DNA of 64,000 nucleotides from Peromyscus leucopus (GCF_004664715.2 NC_051086.1:77173164-77237163); one strand, 5' to 3'. Shown: positions 10,608 through 22,601, counted from the stretch's first letter. The notes: generated from the sequence alone by a model not told the origin. Program-made: numbers and translations.

Positions 10608-11540
10608 GGTAAGCTTACAGTGTTGCCTTATGGATCACCAAGTGTGTGCTGGAACCTTTGAAAGTTCCATTTGCCATCTCTATTGCTTGGTTTTTCTTTT
10701 CTAATTTTTGGTTGATCTCTTATCTATAACTAGTATCAATGTCTCAGGTCCTCAATGATAGACATATCGCTATCCACTTTGCACAGATACACAGGTACTG
10801 CTCTTTGTATGGCATCTAAAGACAGACAAGTCTTTAGTGTGGGAACATGCTGCCAAAAATGATCAAGACAATTGTTTGAGAAGAGGGAATTTATTGTATC
10901 CAGTGTTTATATTTCACCAGTCTTTGGATTTCAGGTTTTCCAGAAATTCTGAAAATTTTTGAAAGTATCTTATTATTTTTTATAGTTACTCTAACAATGA
11001 GAAGTTTATAAGCACTGAGCATAAGATTCCACAAACACTGATGTTGTATTAGATTCAGCCCCTCATCCTAGAAAAATAACAATTTCATTTAAAAATTTAT
11101 TTTTGTGTGTATACATGTGCTAATTTTTGGAGATACCTGTCCTCAGTTTCAGGATTCCTTCCTAGGTTCTTGGATCCTGAAAACCGTATGTCTGCGAAGT
11201 ACTTCTGTGAAAGTCCATATAGATGGACAGGAAATGCCTCACCCATTTGCCCTTTTCAGGACTACAAAGTAGTTACTATTTTTACCATACATTGATACTA
11301 TTGATAAAATCCTGACATTTAAATTATAGTCTCTTTTAGGTGATTTAACCATTTTGGCATTTTATTTGATTTTTGTCTTTTAATATCTCATTTCCTTTGA
11401 ATCATTCTAACGTCTTTTTTCTCTATGAGAAAACACCTTTCAATATGTAATTTGAAGGATGCTTTTCTCATTTTCAACTTGAGAAACATATTTTCTAGTT
11501 TGTATTATAATAGTTGTTCATTTCATTGATTAGCATTTTA
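10608..11540. other. Unassigned DNA
   Basis: No gene or clear repeat recognised over about 0.9 kb. Confidence 0.45.
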
Positions 11541-11637
11541 TTTTATAGCTGTGTGTGCATGTGTGTGTGTGTGAGAGAGAGAGACAGAGAGAGACAGAGA
11601 CAGAGAGATAGAGACAAGCAGAGACAGAGACGGAGGT
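11541..11637. repeat. (TG)n then (GAGACA)n simple repeat
   Basis: A TG run passes into a purine tract of GAGA and GACAGAGA units. Confidence 0.9.
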
Positions 11638-11717
11638 AAAGGGAGGAATGCTCAGTCTATTTCAAATATATTTAAATCTATCTTTCTGTCTCTACTTATC
11701 TTCTTTTCTGTCTTTCT

Positions 11718-11784
<67 letters not shown>
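11718..11784. repeat. (CT)n(AT)n compound microsatellite
   Basis: About 14 CT units joined directly to about 18 AT units. It abuts the T-rich end of a reversed L1. Confidence 0.95.
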
Positions 11785-11792
<8 letters not shown>

Positions 11793-11807
11793 TAGCAATT
11801 AGCTTTT

Positions 11808-12182
11808 CAAAATTTTATTTGTTTATTTTACATCTTGATCTTAGTCTCCCCTCCCTCTTTCCTCCCATTCCCTTCCCCCACCTTGCCTTTACTCCCCCCC
11901 CATCCACTCTTCCTCTATTTCTGTTCAGAAAGGGGCAGGCCTTCCATGGGTATCAGCAAAGCATGGCATATCAAGCTGTGGTAATACTAAGCACCTCCCC
12001 TTGTATTAAGGCTGGGCAAGGCAATCCAGAATGAGGAATAGGTTCACAAGAACCAGCCAACATGTTACGGACAGACCCGCTCTCACTGTTAGGAGTCCCA
12101 CAAGTAGACCAAGCTAAACAACTGTCACATATATGTAGATGGCCTAAGTTGGTGTCATGCAGGGTCCTTAGTGCTTGGTTCA
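11808..12182 (-). mobile_element. L1 3' UTR fragment
   Basis: Reversed L1 3' end: T-rich start, pyrimidine-rich block (CTCCCCTCCCTCTTTCC), GGGGCAGGCCTTCCATGGGT, CAGCCAACATGTTACGGACA, and an arm around GTAGACCAAGCTAAACAACT. It is the same general region as 351-903 but diverged. Confidence 0.65.
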
Positions 12183-12925
12183 ATATAAAGTATAAAGTAC
12201 CCCAGGTTCAGGGGCTTGCTGCGTCCTATCTGAGAAAAAAAAATCTACATATACTATGTTCTTATGTCTGTAACTTTATTCCTCTAAGACAAAATTCTAT
12301 CAATACAGCTATACCTTGGCCAGGCATTTAAGGCAGGAATAACACTAGATACACCAAGCTCTACATCTGTCTACTATATTTCTCTGGGATGAAATCCTGT
12401 CTCCATGACTACAGTTTCATCCGGTTCCCTAGCTCATAGTCCTGCTAACAACGAAACTAACTCCTATGATTCCAGCCTCATCTTCATCCTCTGTATCCTC
12501 TTTCTCCATCTCTGCTACTCTCTATTCTTGACACTCAGCAAACAATACCTGAGATCTGCTTACCTGATATGGAACCTGTCTTCCTCTCTTCTCTCTCACC
12601 ATGCCATTCTGTCCTTTTCTACAGAAAATGCCTGGCCTTTCTTTCCCTGGGCAGGTGGTTCTCTGCCTCCTCAGGAGTGTTATTCTACCTTTCACCTTGA
12701 TATTGTAAAAACCTCTTTTGTTCTTAGTCAGCTGCTCTGGAGGCTTCAGGTCAGGGGGAAGAGCCCAGCTTCATTTGCACAAGAAACAAAGCTATGGGTC
12801 TCCCACCAACTTGTCTTTGCTTGTCTTTGACTTTATCCAGGTACTGGCTCCAGCAGGGAAGTTACCAAGAAGTTCAGCAGGTCTGAAAATATTTGGCAAT
12901 GCAAGAATTTCATAATAGAAGACAG
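12183..12925. other. Unassigned segment with a 141-aa open frame
   Basis: Contains the longest frame outside recognised repeats (12405-12830, +, 141 aa; Ser/Leu-rich with a hydrophobic stretch at about residues 25-45) and an overlapping 65-aa frame. I recognise no domain. On the minus strand, AGGAATAAAGTTACAGACAT (12293-12274) looks like a polyadenylation-signal region, so an unrecognised LTR or retroelement piece is possible. I do not call a gene. Confidence 0.35.
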
Positions 12926-13089
12926 CTGGAATATTAAAGGCTGGATAGTACCAAATATTCATAATAAATGGCTTGCTTCTTGACAGGACTCTTGGCTGGT
13001 CGAGGTATAGCTTTAATACACAGCTGAATCTCTATAATGTATTCTTGTGGCCGACAAGAGTTCAGAGTCAGTGAGTTCCTATGAGCTAG

Positions 13090-13216
13090 GTTAGTTGCTT
13101 CTGTGGGGAGAGAGATCATGAATTTGAAGGAGAGTAGGGACAGGTATATGAGAGGATTTGGAGGGAGGAAGGGGGAAGGTTGTAATTAAATTATAATCTC
13201 AAGAAAAAAAGAAAGA
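13090..13216 (+). mobile_element. L1 3' UTR terminal fragment with A-rich tail
   Basis: GATCATGAATTTGAAGGAGA, GGAGGAAGGGGGAAGG, TTGTAATTAAATTATAATCT, then AAGAAAAAAAG. The same motif order recurs at 51704-51835. Confidence 0.7.
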
Positions 13217-13219
13217 TTG

Positions 13220-15668
13220 TGATGAGATAGGTTAGGGGAGAAATAGGTCCAGGCCCATTTCTGGTGAAGCTTATCAATTCTCAGTATTGTACAGCCTTGG
13301 AAATGTCATCAATATGAATGGCAAGGGAGAACGCGAATCATTTCAGGGCCTATCATGTCTTCCTTTCGTCATCGCACAGAAAGCCGTATGTTTAATTACA
13401 TCTTATTAGTTCGGTTTCAGTCTTCTCTCTTCTTGAATCATCCAGCTCATTTTATGCAAGCACTACATCAATTAAGTCTGTCTTCTGGTTCCTTGTTTAA
13501 TCACTTAACTTCACGTTCAGTTAAGCATAAGACAAACTCCATGAAATGGAACAATTCTGTTCTCTTAATGTATCATTTTGCTGCTTTCTGTGATCAGAAG
13601 CATTATTCACAGCCAAATCATTCTTGATCATATCCCATGTGTGGCTGCTTTGTCTTTCTAGTTTTGTTTTTCACTTTCTTGATATTTACCTTACTCAAGT
13701 GGAACTATTTGCTATGAATATTGCTTTCCTTTGCTTCAGTGAATGAGTTTTTTTTTTTTTCAAAAAAGAATCCTGTTGTTACCAATCTTACTGTTTATTT
13801 TCAAAAGGTAGCAGATTTATAACTATGGTGGGCTTAGAAAAATATTTTGAAAATTCATGATACTCCATATGTGAGAAAAATAAATAATTTCTTAATTGTC
13901 CTGGTTTAGAAAGCTCACTTGCTTGAAAGAAGTACAAAGTAAGATGTGATCTATTATGCTATAAAGTAAAATCCTTCACACCTAAGCAGAGGGTGCATTT
14001 CATCATTGTTCTGTTTGTATGGTGAGGACTGCTGGGCCTGTGTCCTCTAGCTCTCTACCTGCTCTCATTTGAAGCTTCCACAATCCCTATTTCTTAAAAT
14101 ACTGAGGTCTAGGTACAGACCAGACATCCTCACAGTGTCTGACACACATCCTTCTCATTTCACCCAGGGTTATACTTACTTTCAGCAATTGCTTCATGAC
14201 CTTCCAACCAACAATTGTTACTGAAATTGAAAGTTTGCTGGACTCGGAGCTAGAGGAAGGAAGCCAGGCTTGTAACTGAGTAGAATCCCAATTACCTGTA
14301 TAAAGGAAGCAACAAGGACAGCAGGATTCCCCAAGTTCAGCCCAATTAATTTTATGTTTAAATATGTTCATGTAACAAACACAGAGGGATAAGTGCTACC
14401 GGTAATTGCATATGGCTGGGGGATGAGTTTTATTCAATGAGGGCTAATCATTTTATTAAGATGAGTTTGTATAGGTTTTGATTTTTATAACATGTTCAAA
14501 ATTATGGGTTTCACGGTGAATAAGATTAGAACTATTATTCTATCTCTCATATGTCCCTAGAAGTCAAACCACTGCTTTTCAGTCTCCAGGGAGAAAGGAC
14601 ACACAGGAGCAATATTTTTGCACCTTCTCTATCCCCCCACACCTGATCCTCCCATGGAAAAAATCCCCAGTCAACCTAAAGTGATTGACAGAGTATAAAG
14701 ATGCTATATAAAGATGTTTTTAACTTGCTCATAATTTACCTGTTTGTAACCCCCTTCCTCTCCTATGCCACCAGGCCTCTACAACAGCCTTAGGCTAAGA
14801 AGAATGTGTCAATGTACATTATACCATGCCCTGGATTTCAGAATCATAATTTTTCCTGATTAACGTTGCATCCAGAATTATAAAACACAAGCTACACACC
14901 AGTTTACAGTAGTTGCTCCAGGCATAATACCAAGGATAACAAATAGCATCACTCATCAGTTGGCAACAAATGTACCTTTCTTATTTTTTCCATAAGTTCT
15001 GCCTTCTTACCTAAGTTGTGTTCACTTCCCTGTATATTTATTCCCTGAGGCCAGGTTGAATAGCTCAGGTCTGTGACACACTTTTCTCTCACCAGGGATC
15101 AAGTGTGCAAAAGATCATAACCTGGGTTCACTAGTACACGGAAACTTACCTCAGGTCATAGAGAACATTTGTAAGATCTTATGTTCCCCTGACCACAGCA
15201 TAGCCCCCAAGATGGATTAAATAATGCACCTATCACAAGCATATGCAAATAAAATTACTGTGGGCAATGAGATGTTCATTGTAGGAGAGAATGACAGCAA
15301 ATAGACTCAGACAATTTGGTTCTGACTAAGCCTATGTGACATTTGTTCAAGAAAATATATCTATAAATCTTTTGGAACAGCTGAGTGAGGGCTCCCTGAA
15401 TAAGATTGTGCAGTGCACTAATTGAGAATAGAACCTCCAACACACTATTTTAGTTAATTCTTTGAGAATAGGAGCAGAACTGTAACATTATTTATCGGAA
15501 CATCATATATGTATTTATTGTATATAACACAATGGCTTGGAAAATAGGAATTTACACGGCTATGCAGACCTAAGCAACATATGTATTGCATTGCAGACTT
15601 TTAACTTTGTAGTGAAAATACTTAAAAATCTCTGTAGCTATTTATAAAACTACATTACATCTTATCTA
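13220..15668. other. Unassigned DNA, about 2.4 kb
   Basis: No supported gene. Frames of 90 aa (13355-13627, +) and 94 aa (14087-14371, -) lack recognisable domains. No clear repeat; this may be old unique intergenic DNA. Confidence 0.45.
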
Positions 15669-15671
15669 TTT

Positions 15672-16010
15672 GTCCAGTATTGGTGTTAAGATACCACGGC
15701 CAAGCCACTTACTGAATGAACAATTTATTTTGAGCTTATGGTTCTAGAAGGTTAGGTACAGAATAGCAGCAAGTGGCAGATATGGAAACGAGAACAGCAG
15801 CTTAGAGCTCACACCTTGAACAGCAAACAAAATGCAGAGAGCAAACTAGAAATGGTTCAAGCATTTCTGAAACGTCAAAACCCACCCACAGGAACACATC
15901 TTCTCTAGTATCCACACCTTCTAAACCTACCCAAACAGGCAAACAACCTAGGCTCAGGTATTCAATATATGAATCTATGGGGACCATTCTCATTCAAACC
16001 ACCACACATT
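15672..16010 (-). mobile_element. MaLR-type LTR (MT/ORR1-like)
   Basis: Recognisable blocks in reversed order: GATACCACGGCCAAG, TGGTTCTAGAAGGTTAG, GAGCTCACACCTTGAAC, CCTACCCAAACAG, and the terminal CATTCTCATTCAAACCACCA. The same family recurs, shorter, at 20455-20602. The assignment to MaLR is by memory. Confidence 0.55.
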
Positions 16011-16344
16011 ACATCATTTTTCAGCCATATTCACCACACTTTCCATGTCTTCTGACTAGTCTGTCTTTAAATCTCCACCTTCACCACCCCTGCTCATTAC
16101 AATTTTATTCTCTGACTCAAGCAACTCAATGTTTTTTTTTGCTTTTTTTTTTTTCCGGGGGTTGGGGGTGGGGGTTCAATATATAAGTGCAATTGTTACC
16201 TAATTGTTTTTCTGTGTCTGGCATATTTCACTTGGTGGAACTTCCTCCAATTTCTGCATTATCACAGATAACAGGATTCTCTGTTTGATGCCAAATAGCA
16301 TACCATTGTGTATCACTATTAAATAATAACATTACATTTTTACA
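16011..16344. other. Unassigned, with a T-run and G-rich block
   Basis: A T-rich run at 16131-16154 is followed by a G-rich block to about 16174. No gene seen. Confidence 0.5.
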
Positions 16345-16515
16345 GACTTATGTGTTTGTGTGTATATGTACATGTACATACATGGTATTCTTGTGGAGGT
16401 CAGAAAACAGCTTGTAGAAATCCCTTTTCTCCTATTATGTTGGTCCAGGGTATCAAACTCAGGTAGTCAGACTTAATGGTAAGCAGCTTTACCCACTAAG
16501 CCATCTCAATGGTCC
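16345..16515 (-). mobile_element. B3 SINE
   Basis: Reversed B3: alternating TG/TA left end, TGTGGAGGTCAGAAAACAGC, GGTATCAAACTCAGGTAGTC, and TTTACCCACTAAGCCATCTC as the reversed tRNA-like head. Confidence 0.8.
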
Positions 16516-17148
16516 CAATATATCATATTTTCTCATTCATTTCATCTACTTATGGACCACTAAATTAATCTCATATCTTGGGTATTATGAGTAATGATGT
16601 AATGTATGCAGGCGTACAAATACACATAGCATTGCCTCATTGAAGTTCTTTTAGCTCCTTTGGATATATCCTCCGAAGTGAGATTGCTGCATTCCATCAG
16701 CAGTTTTAATATCTTGGGGAATCTCCACACAGCATTTCATAACAATGCAATTTACATTTCTGCCAACAGTGAACGAGTGCTCCGTTTTCTCTCTATAATA
16801 TGCAAGTTATCGCTACTCATTTGGATGGCAGGCATTCTGGTAGATACGAGGTGGTGCCTCATGTGATTTTAATTTACAGTTTCCTGATGATGAGGGGTGG
16901 TGAACACTTTTTGTGTGTTTGTTGAACATCTCTGTGTTTGGAAACGGGATTTGTTAGAGACTTGCTCAGGTCCTTGGCTTCTTGGCTGAAGCAGAGCCAG
17001 CCAGCTGAAGGCAAATTCCTTCCATCATCAGTGTAGTTAACAGTAAATTTATGTCACCAGTATGTGAAGGGAGGGCTGAATCTTAGCTGTTTCCTGTCTG
17101 ATTCTCAGGGGATGAATCCTTCTTTTGAGAAGCAAAGGTGGCCCAACT
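16516..17148. other. Unassigned DNA
   Basis: No gene or clear element. A 68-aa frame at 16660-16866 has no support. Confidence 0.4.
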
Positions 17149-17154
17149 CTAGTC

Positions 17155-17694
17155 TGTAGCATGAATCTTAAAAGTTATTAATAAAATCAAACCCGAGGAC
17201 AGTTATTGGGGTGAATACTGGAAGGTCAGAGAGACAGAACAAGCCACAGCTATCTCACCTCACCAGTTCCTCAGCTGGTCCTATTTCCTCAGACTGGAAG
17301 CCTCTGAGTCCTCATCCAGAATGAATCCCAGCTGAACTGTGCTGCTTCAAAGCCTGAAAGCTTAACCAACTGAATGCTTAACCAGCCGAATGCTTAACCA
17401 GCCAAATGCTTCTAGTTTCTGGTCCTCACGCCTTATATACCTTTCTGCATTCTACCATCACTCCCTAGGATTAAAGGCTTTCTTCCTGGGATTAAAGGCA
17501 TGAGTTAGTCACCATGCCTGGCTGTTTCCAATGTGGCCTTGAACTCACAGAGAGATCCCAGATGGATTTCTGCCTCTGGAATGCTAGGATTAAAGGCATG
17601 TGCTATCACTGCCTAACTAGTGGCTTTTGCGTTCTCTGACCCCAGATAAGTTTATTAAGGTACACAATATTTTGGGGAACACAATACCACCACA
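17155..17694 (-). mobile_element. RMER17-like solo LTR (540 bp) with B1-like modules
   Basis: Complete LTR on the minus strand: it begins TGTGGTGGTATTGTG (right end) and ends ATTCATGCTACA (left end). Perfect 6-bp duplication CTAGTC at 17149-17154 and 17695-17700, as expected for class II (ERVK) elements. Inside are B1-derived modules (GCCTTTAATC type) and a 16-bp unit repeated three times at 17360-17407. CTTATATACC marks a TATA-like sequence in reverse. The family name is a recognition call. Confidence 0.85.
17360..17407 (-). repeat. Three 16-bp tandem units inside an LTR
   Basis: Units GCTTAACCAACTGAAT, GCTTAACCAGCCGAAT and GCTTAACCAGCCAAAT are contiguous and differ at two or three positions. 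The related LTR at 4944-5430 does not show the array clearly. Confidence 0.9.
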
Positions 17695-17700
17695 CTAGTC

Positions 17701-18656
17701 TCCTTTTGTTGTGACTCCTTCCCTTGCTTTCTGGGTATTGACAAGCTCTAAATCAGGCTTTGGTCCCTGTGCAGGAGCCTAGGAAAGATTCTTTTGCTTT
17801 TCTCCACAGCCTTATTTGCTCTGGATGATACAAAGCCTGAGACAAAACTTTCCAGTAGAAATGTGACATGAGCTCTACGAATCTTATTTTAAATTTAAAC
17901 AGTTGTATTTTAAAAGACAATATCATATGAAACCTCATGTGGTTCTTATTCTGAGAGCATATATCAGCTCAGTCTAGTCACACTCTGTGTGTCCCTGGGG
18001 CATATATGATGAGTAAGTACCTACTACATAGTGAATATTAAAATATTGGTCTTATTTTGAGTGGGGCAGCTAGAAGAAATTGCAAATACTTTGATTATTT
18101 TTTTATCTAATATAGTTATAAATTGCACAGCCCAGCATATGAGAAGAACTGTATCCTGGAGCTTATAGAAGCGGGGTTTATGTGCTCCCTTAAACCTCAT
18201 CTACTTCCTCATGGCTGTTCTCTGGTCAGCATACCTGAAAATCCAGAAATCTGACTGACATTTTGCTTTAAGAAACAATGCTCTCTTCTTTCATTCTGTA
18301 GATGCATGGTCTCCTACAAAGGCCATGCTGATATGTTTTCCTTTAATATTTCACAAAAACTGCTCACAAGAAGAGAGCCTGTTTGCTAGTTTCCCAGAGT
18401 CTGTACACACTGCCTTCCTGATATATGTCCATATTTTGTATATATGAAGCCAAGGTCTACATGTAATAAAGAACATTAATTATGTCCCTGTCATTAAATC
18501 ACAGATTATCCTTGTTCATGTATAATCTAGCTACCTAACAAGATTAATTACTCTTTCAGTTGTATTGTTACCCTGCACCTGAATAGAGAAGGTTATTTGG
18601 CTGCCAAGATAAGAAATGTCCTAGTGTTTTAAAGTATAATAATCATTATCACAATA
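17701..18656. other. Unassigned DNA
   Basis: No gene or clear repeat over about 0.95 kb. A 61-aa minus frame at 17753-17938 is unsupported. Confidence 0.45.
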
Positions 18657-18997
18657 TGTAGTTGGAGAATTTCTCTCCAGCTTCCGCCAAGTCTTGCCAG
18701 TCCTGGAGCCCACTTATAAAATAAACACACAGACACTTACATTATTTAAACTGCTTGGCCATTAGCTCAGGCCTATCATTGTCTAGCTCTTACTCTTATA
18801 TTTAGCCCATTTCTATTAAGCTATACTTTGCCACGTGGCTTATCGGTACCTTACAACTTCCTTTTTCTGGCTGTGGCTCCAGCAGTCTCTTTTCCCTTCC
18901 TGTTTCCTCAATTCTCCTCTCTGTTAGTATTGCCTATACTTCCTGTCTGGCTATTGGCCAATCAGTGTTTTATTTATATAGAGCAATATCTATAGCA
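18657..18997 (-). mobile_element. mys-like solo LTR (341 bp)
   Basis: Left end TGTAGTTGGAGAATTTCTCT, right end ATATCTATAGCA, with a perfect 6-bp duplication ACAATA at 18651-18656 and 18998-19003. The core blocks GTATTGCCTATACTTCCTGT and AATCAGTGTTTTATTTATAT match the other copies. The left segment TCTCTCCAGCTTCCGCC is close to the copy at 22098-22601. Confidence 0.92.
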
Positions 18998-19419
18998 ACA
19001 ATATTTTATTAAATTTTATGTAGAAAAATTATTGGCAGCTTCTACTTCCCTATCCAGTATCAAGCATCAAGAAAAGAAGTACTGTGCATACTGCTTTATG
19101 CTCTACAAACTCCTCTTATCTGTGAAGTAAAGGAGTTACATTGTGAGCTCTATGATAAAACAATCTATTACAGCATTCTTGAACCCAGTCTCTAAGCCTA
19201 GCCTATTAAAATTCTGACCAAGATGGTCAGGATATGTGGAACTCTTACTTTGAGTTTTCCTGCCAGCAATGAATTACAGAAGAACGTGAAGAACACATGC
19301 AAAAGACAGTATGAAGTGATCTCTAAGGCCTAAGGCAATGGAGCTGAGGTTAAATCAGTACTCTATTATCCAAAAACATGTCATAGTCTGAGTTTTATCT
19401 ACAATACTCCAAAAGTATA
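18998..19419. other. Unassigned DNA
   Basis: No gene or clear repeat. Confidence 0.45.
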
Positions 19420-19590
19420 AGAAAGATAGAGGGAAGAAGGAGAGAAAGTGAGGCAGGGAGTCGAAGGGGGAAGTGTGGAGGAAGGGAGGGAGATAAGAAG
19501 AGAAGGAGGGAGGAAGGGGGAATGAGAAGATAAAAGAAAGAAGGAAGGAAGGAAGGAGGGAGGGAGGGAGGGAGGGAGGGAGGAAGGAAA
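19420..19590. repeat. Purine-rich low-complexity (GGAA/GGGA)n
   Basis: Purine tract with a pure (GGGA)n core at about 19555-19582. The 86-aa minus frame here (Ser/Pro/Leu-rich) is an artefact of the repeat. Confidence 0.9.
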
Positions 19591-19782
19591 GAAACTGGGC
19601 CAGAATTTCTGCACTGGAATCTGAACTAGAACAGTTGCTAATTCTAACGTATTGGGCAATCTATCAAAACTTTTTTTCTCAATTCCATTATTTATAAAGC
19701 AGTAGTAATATTATTAGTTAGTCAATGAAATGAGAATTTTAGTATTTTGCAGATGAAAAAAAAGGCTTTTTTTTTTTTTTTT
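19591..19782. other. Short unassigned stretch
   Basis: Flank between simple repeat and SINE, with an A-run and T-run at 19757-19782. Confidence 0.5.
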
Positions 19783-20005
19783 AAATAGGGTCTCAGGCAT
19801 CTCAGACTGGGTTCCAAGACAATATATAGCCAAGGATGGCTTTGAATTCCTTTTCTTCCTGCCTGTATCCTTTGTCTGTTGAGATTGCAGGTGAACCACT
19901 ATTTCCCCATGCACAGTTTCTGCCATGGTGCTGTACTGGGTACCTCACTCAGTGCTTCATGCACGGTAGCCAAACATTTACTACCTTAGTTACATCCCCT
20001 GCCCT
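19783..20005 (-). mobile_element. B4-type SINE (B1-like plus ID-like)
   Basis: TAGGGTCTCAGGCATCTCAG, AGCCAAGGATGGCTTTGAAT, GATTGCAGGTGAACCACTA (B1-like part), then GTACCTCACTCAGTGCTTCA and TACCTTAGTTACATCCCCTG (reversed ID-like head). Confidence 0.7.
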
Positions 20006-20009
20006 TAAA

Positions 20010-20454
20010 ACATTCTTGCCATATAGGAAGTAAGCAACAAAAGTTAAGTGATAGTATTTTTTATTACCATTAGTTTATTATCTATTTATTTCTAAATATT
20101 TTTTTTTTATTTCTAAATATAATGTCAATTATTTATAAGGCAGAAAAATATATATTCCAGTGTGCATTTAAATATATCTCAACCATACTTCTCAGGCTCC
20201 CTTCTAACAAAAATTTCAATGTGAAAGTATAACAATAATGAACAAATAGGAGAAGTCTAAATTCATTCCATGGTTAAAGAGTTGCTTTATGAAAACCCCC
20301 CATTGTTATTGTGGTCTTATTATTCATCACTTATCTGCATAGTATTCCCTGTAGAGGCAATAAGGTGACAAGAGCTTGAAGCAGCTGCTCACATTCAGTC
20401 CTAACTTGAGAATTAAACAGGAAGTGGGACTGAGCTGTAAAACTTCAAAGCTCT
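20010..20454. other. Unassigned AT-rich DNA
   Basis: Contains TATTTATTTCTAAATATTTT in near-duplicate (about 20082-20120). No gene seen. Confidence 0.45.
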
Positions 20455-20602
20455 TACAAAGGCCAGGACTCACTTCCTCCCACAAGGCACACTACTTAAT
20501 GGTTCTACAATCTTTCCAAACAGCCCCACCAGTTGGGGGCCTAGTGTGAAAGCACATGAGCCTATGGAGGGTGTATGACAGTCAAACCACAACAGGTAGA
20601 AT
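20455..20602 (-). mobile_element. MaLR-type LTR fragment
   Basis: Same family as 15672-16010: CTCACTTCCTCCCACAAGGC, TTCCAAACAGCCCCACCAG, GAGCCTATGGAGGGTG and GTCAAACCACAACAGG. Only the distal part remains. Confidence 0.55.
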
Positions 20603-21303
20603 AATAAAAGCATATAAACAAGATGAGTTACCAAGTAACACATAAAATATAAAAAATAAAGAATAAGACAACTTACCAAAGATATTTTACTTATAAGTGG
20701 CAGCACATGGTTATGAATCTGGATCTATTGGACACAGAACTACACACATGTCAATGAGACAGAAGAGACATGTGTTAAGACAGAGTTAAATATGCCTTTG
20801 TAAACACAAATAGAGGTGATAACAAAAGTCTAGTCTAACATGTGGAGTAATAACTAAGTACTGAGACCCAGGAATGAGATGAAGGCCTCCTCTGAGGTCA
20901 TGTAGAATTTAAGTTAGTTACTGTTTAAACTGACGGCTTGCAGCATGATAACTGTGCATGTTGTCCATGGTGACATTCAATATTTCTGTAATAATGTTTG
21001 TATTTCTTAATGAACACAGAAGATTCTTACACACCATGGAAATTATGTCATAGTTACAAACTTACTTTCATGTTTCCAATTTTAGAATGGTGCAAGTGAA
21101 AGCTAATAATTAAACTATTGTATCAGACTGACTTCTTATGCTATTATTTTTCCTCTTTGTGCTTTTAAATATTTTCAATTTCAAAATTTCATACATTAGT
21201 ACTTTATATCATTTTCATCCTTTAGTCTTCTTTTACCACTTATCTAAAGTTTCCCACAAAAAAAGGTTCTTCTCAAATTCATGATTCTTTCTTAAAAAGG
21301 ATT

Positions 21304-21306
<3 letters not shown>
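20603..21306. other. Unassigned AT-rich DNA
   Basis: No gene or clear repeat over about 0.7 kb. Confidence 0.45.

Positions 21307-21354
<48 letters not shown>
21307..21354. repeat. (CA)n microsatellite
   Basis: About 23 uninterrupted CA units, immediately left of a reversed L1. Confidence 0.97.
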
Positions 21355-21356
<2 letters not shown>

Positions 21357-21364
21357 GATTTCTT

Positions 21365-22097
21365 TGTCTGTTTAATTTTACTCATAGGTGCATTGTTTAG
21401 GGATGACCACTTGGGATTGAATAACCTACCTGGGAGCTTGTCCCAAGGGAAAACACTCCCTCTTCCAGGAGCCATTGACTGCCTGTATTTTCTCATCTAG
21501 GAGTGTGCCCTTGTAAAATTCCCCCACCCATACTGGCATGTTGACAGATGTTGTCATTCTATAGGTCTTGTTTAGGCAATCATACTGTTGACATTCCACA
21601 TGTATAGCATCCATTTCATATATAGCAGGCTTCCTGTGCCCTAGTTTTTAAAATCTTCCTGTCCCTCCCATTTTCTGCAATGTTTCCTTATGTTCAGGAG
21701 TTGTTTTGTGAATGTAACAAGTAGTCACTTATTCTTTGCATTTTGAGTAGTTGTCTAATAACTACTAATAGTTGTTGTCTACTCATACTATAATAGTCTT
21801 TGTTGCAAAAAAAATTAGCTTATTTGCTGAGGGTTGGGAACTACATTTGCCTGTAGATGTAAGGATAAGTATTTGGAATGCATTTATAAACTATATTGAT
21901 TTAAGAAAAAGACAGTAGTAAGTTTTCCTCTAGGGTCTATGACCATTGCAACCAACAATAGTTGGGTTAGTTTCCAGTATTTGGAATGAATTCCTTCCTA
22001 TGGAGAAGGCTTTAAATTCAATTATTCATCCTTTTGTTACCTCCAAACTACGAGTGCCACTATAACACCATTAGGGATGCCCTCCTGGAGTGGTCAT
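21365..22097 (-). mobile_element. L1 (Lx-type) 3' UTR, split by an LTR (part 1)
   Basis: Reversed L1 3' UTR: GGGATGACCACTTGGGATTG, GACAGATGTTGTCATTCTAT, AGGGTCTATGACCATTGCA, ACACCATTAGGGATGCC. It is cut at 22097 by a solo LTR and continues at 22608. Confidence 0.65.
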
Positions 22098-22601
22098 TGC
22101 TGTGGGATGTTCTGTATGTCCTGTGGGAGCCTGTTCTCAGGTTCCTTGTGGCTTTACCCAGCAGGTCCGCATAGAGGATGATTAGGACCACAGGCCTGAG
22201 TGCAGGTGTCTGAGATGGTCTGCACTTGGCTGTGCTGGGGGATGGTCTGTATGTCAAGTTGCTCTGATTGGTCAATAAATAAAACCTGATTGGCCATGAC
22301 TAGGCAGGAAGTATAGGCGGGACTAACAGAGAGGAGAAATAAAAGAACAGGAAGGCAAAAGGATTCACTGCCTGGAGGTGCTGCCAGGACAAGGAAGATG
22401 TAAAGCACCAGTAAGCCACGAGCTACGTGGCAAAGTATAGATTAATAGAAATGGGCTGAATATAAGAGTGAGAGCTAGACAATGATAGGCCCGAGCTAAT
22501 GGCCAAGCAGTTTAAATAATGTAAGAGTCTGTGTGTTTATTTTATAAGTGGGCTCTGGGACTGGCGGAACTTGGGAGCTGGAGAGAAATTCTACAGCTAC
22601 A
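22098..22601 (+). mobile_element. mys-like solo LTR, enlarged form (504 bp)
   Basis: Runs from TGCTGTGGGATGTTCTGTAT to TTCTACAGCTACA with a perfect 6-bp duplication GGTCAT at 22092-22097 and 22602-22607. Unlike the 341-400-bp copies it carries about 134 extra bases at the 5' end, because the LTR start motif occurs twice (22098 and about 22232: TGCTGGGGGATGGTCTGTAT). The rest is ordinary: TCAATAAATAAAACCTGATT, CAGGAAGTATAGG, TAATGTAAGAGTCTGTGTG. Single duplication at the outer ends shows the enlarged LTR inserted as one unit. Confidence 0.92.

Noticed and set aside
10440..10661. Poly-histidine protein, possible metal-binding peptide
   Set aside because: The histidines come from an (ATC)n microsatellite preceded by a TG repeat; no other coding evidence.
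14087..14371. 94-aa minus frame as a candidate exon
   Set aside because: No domain, no convincing splice-site arrangement and no neighbouring exon; cannot be supported from sequence alone.
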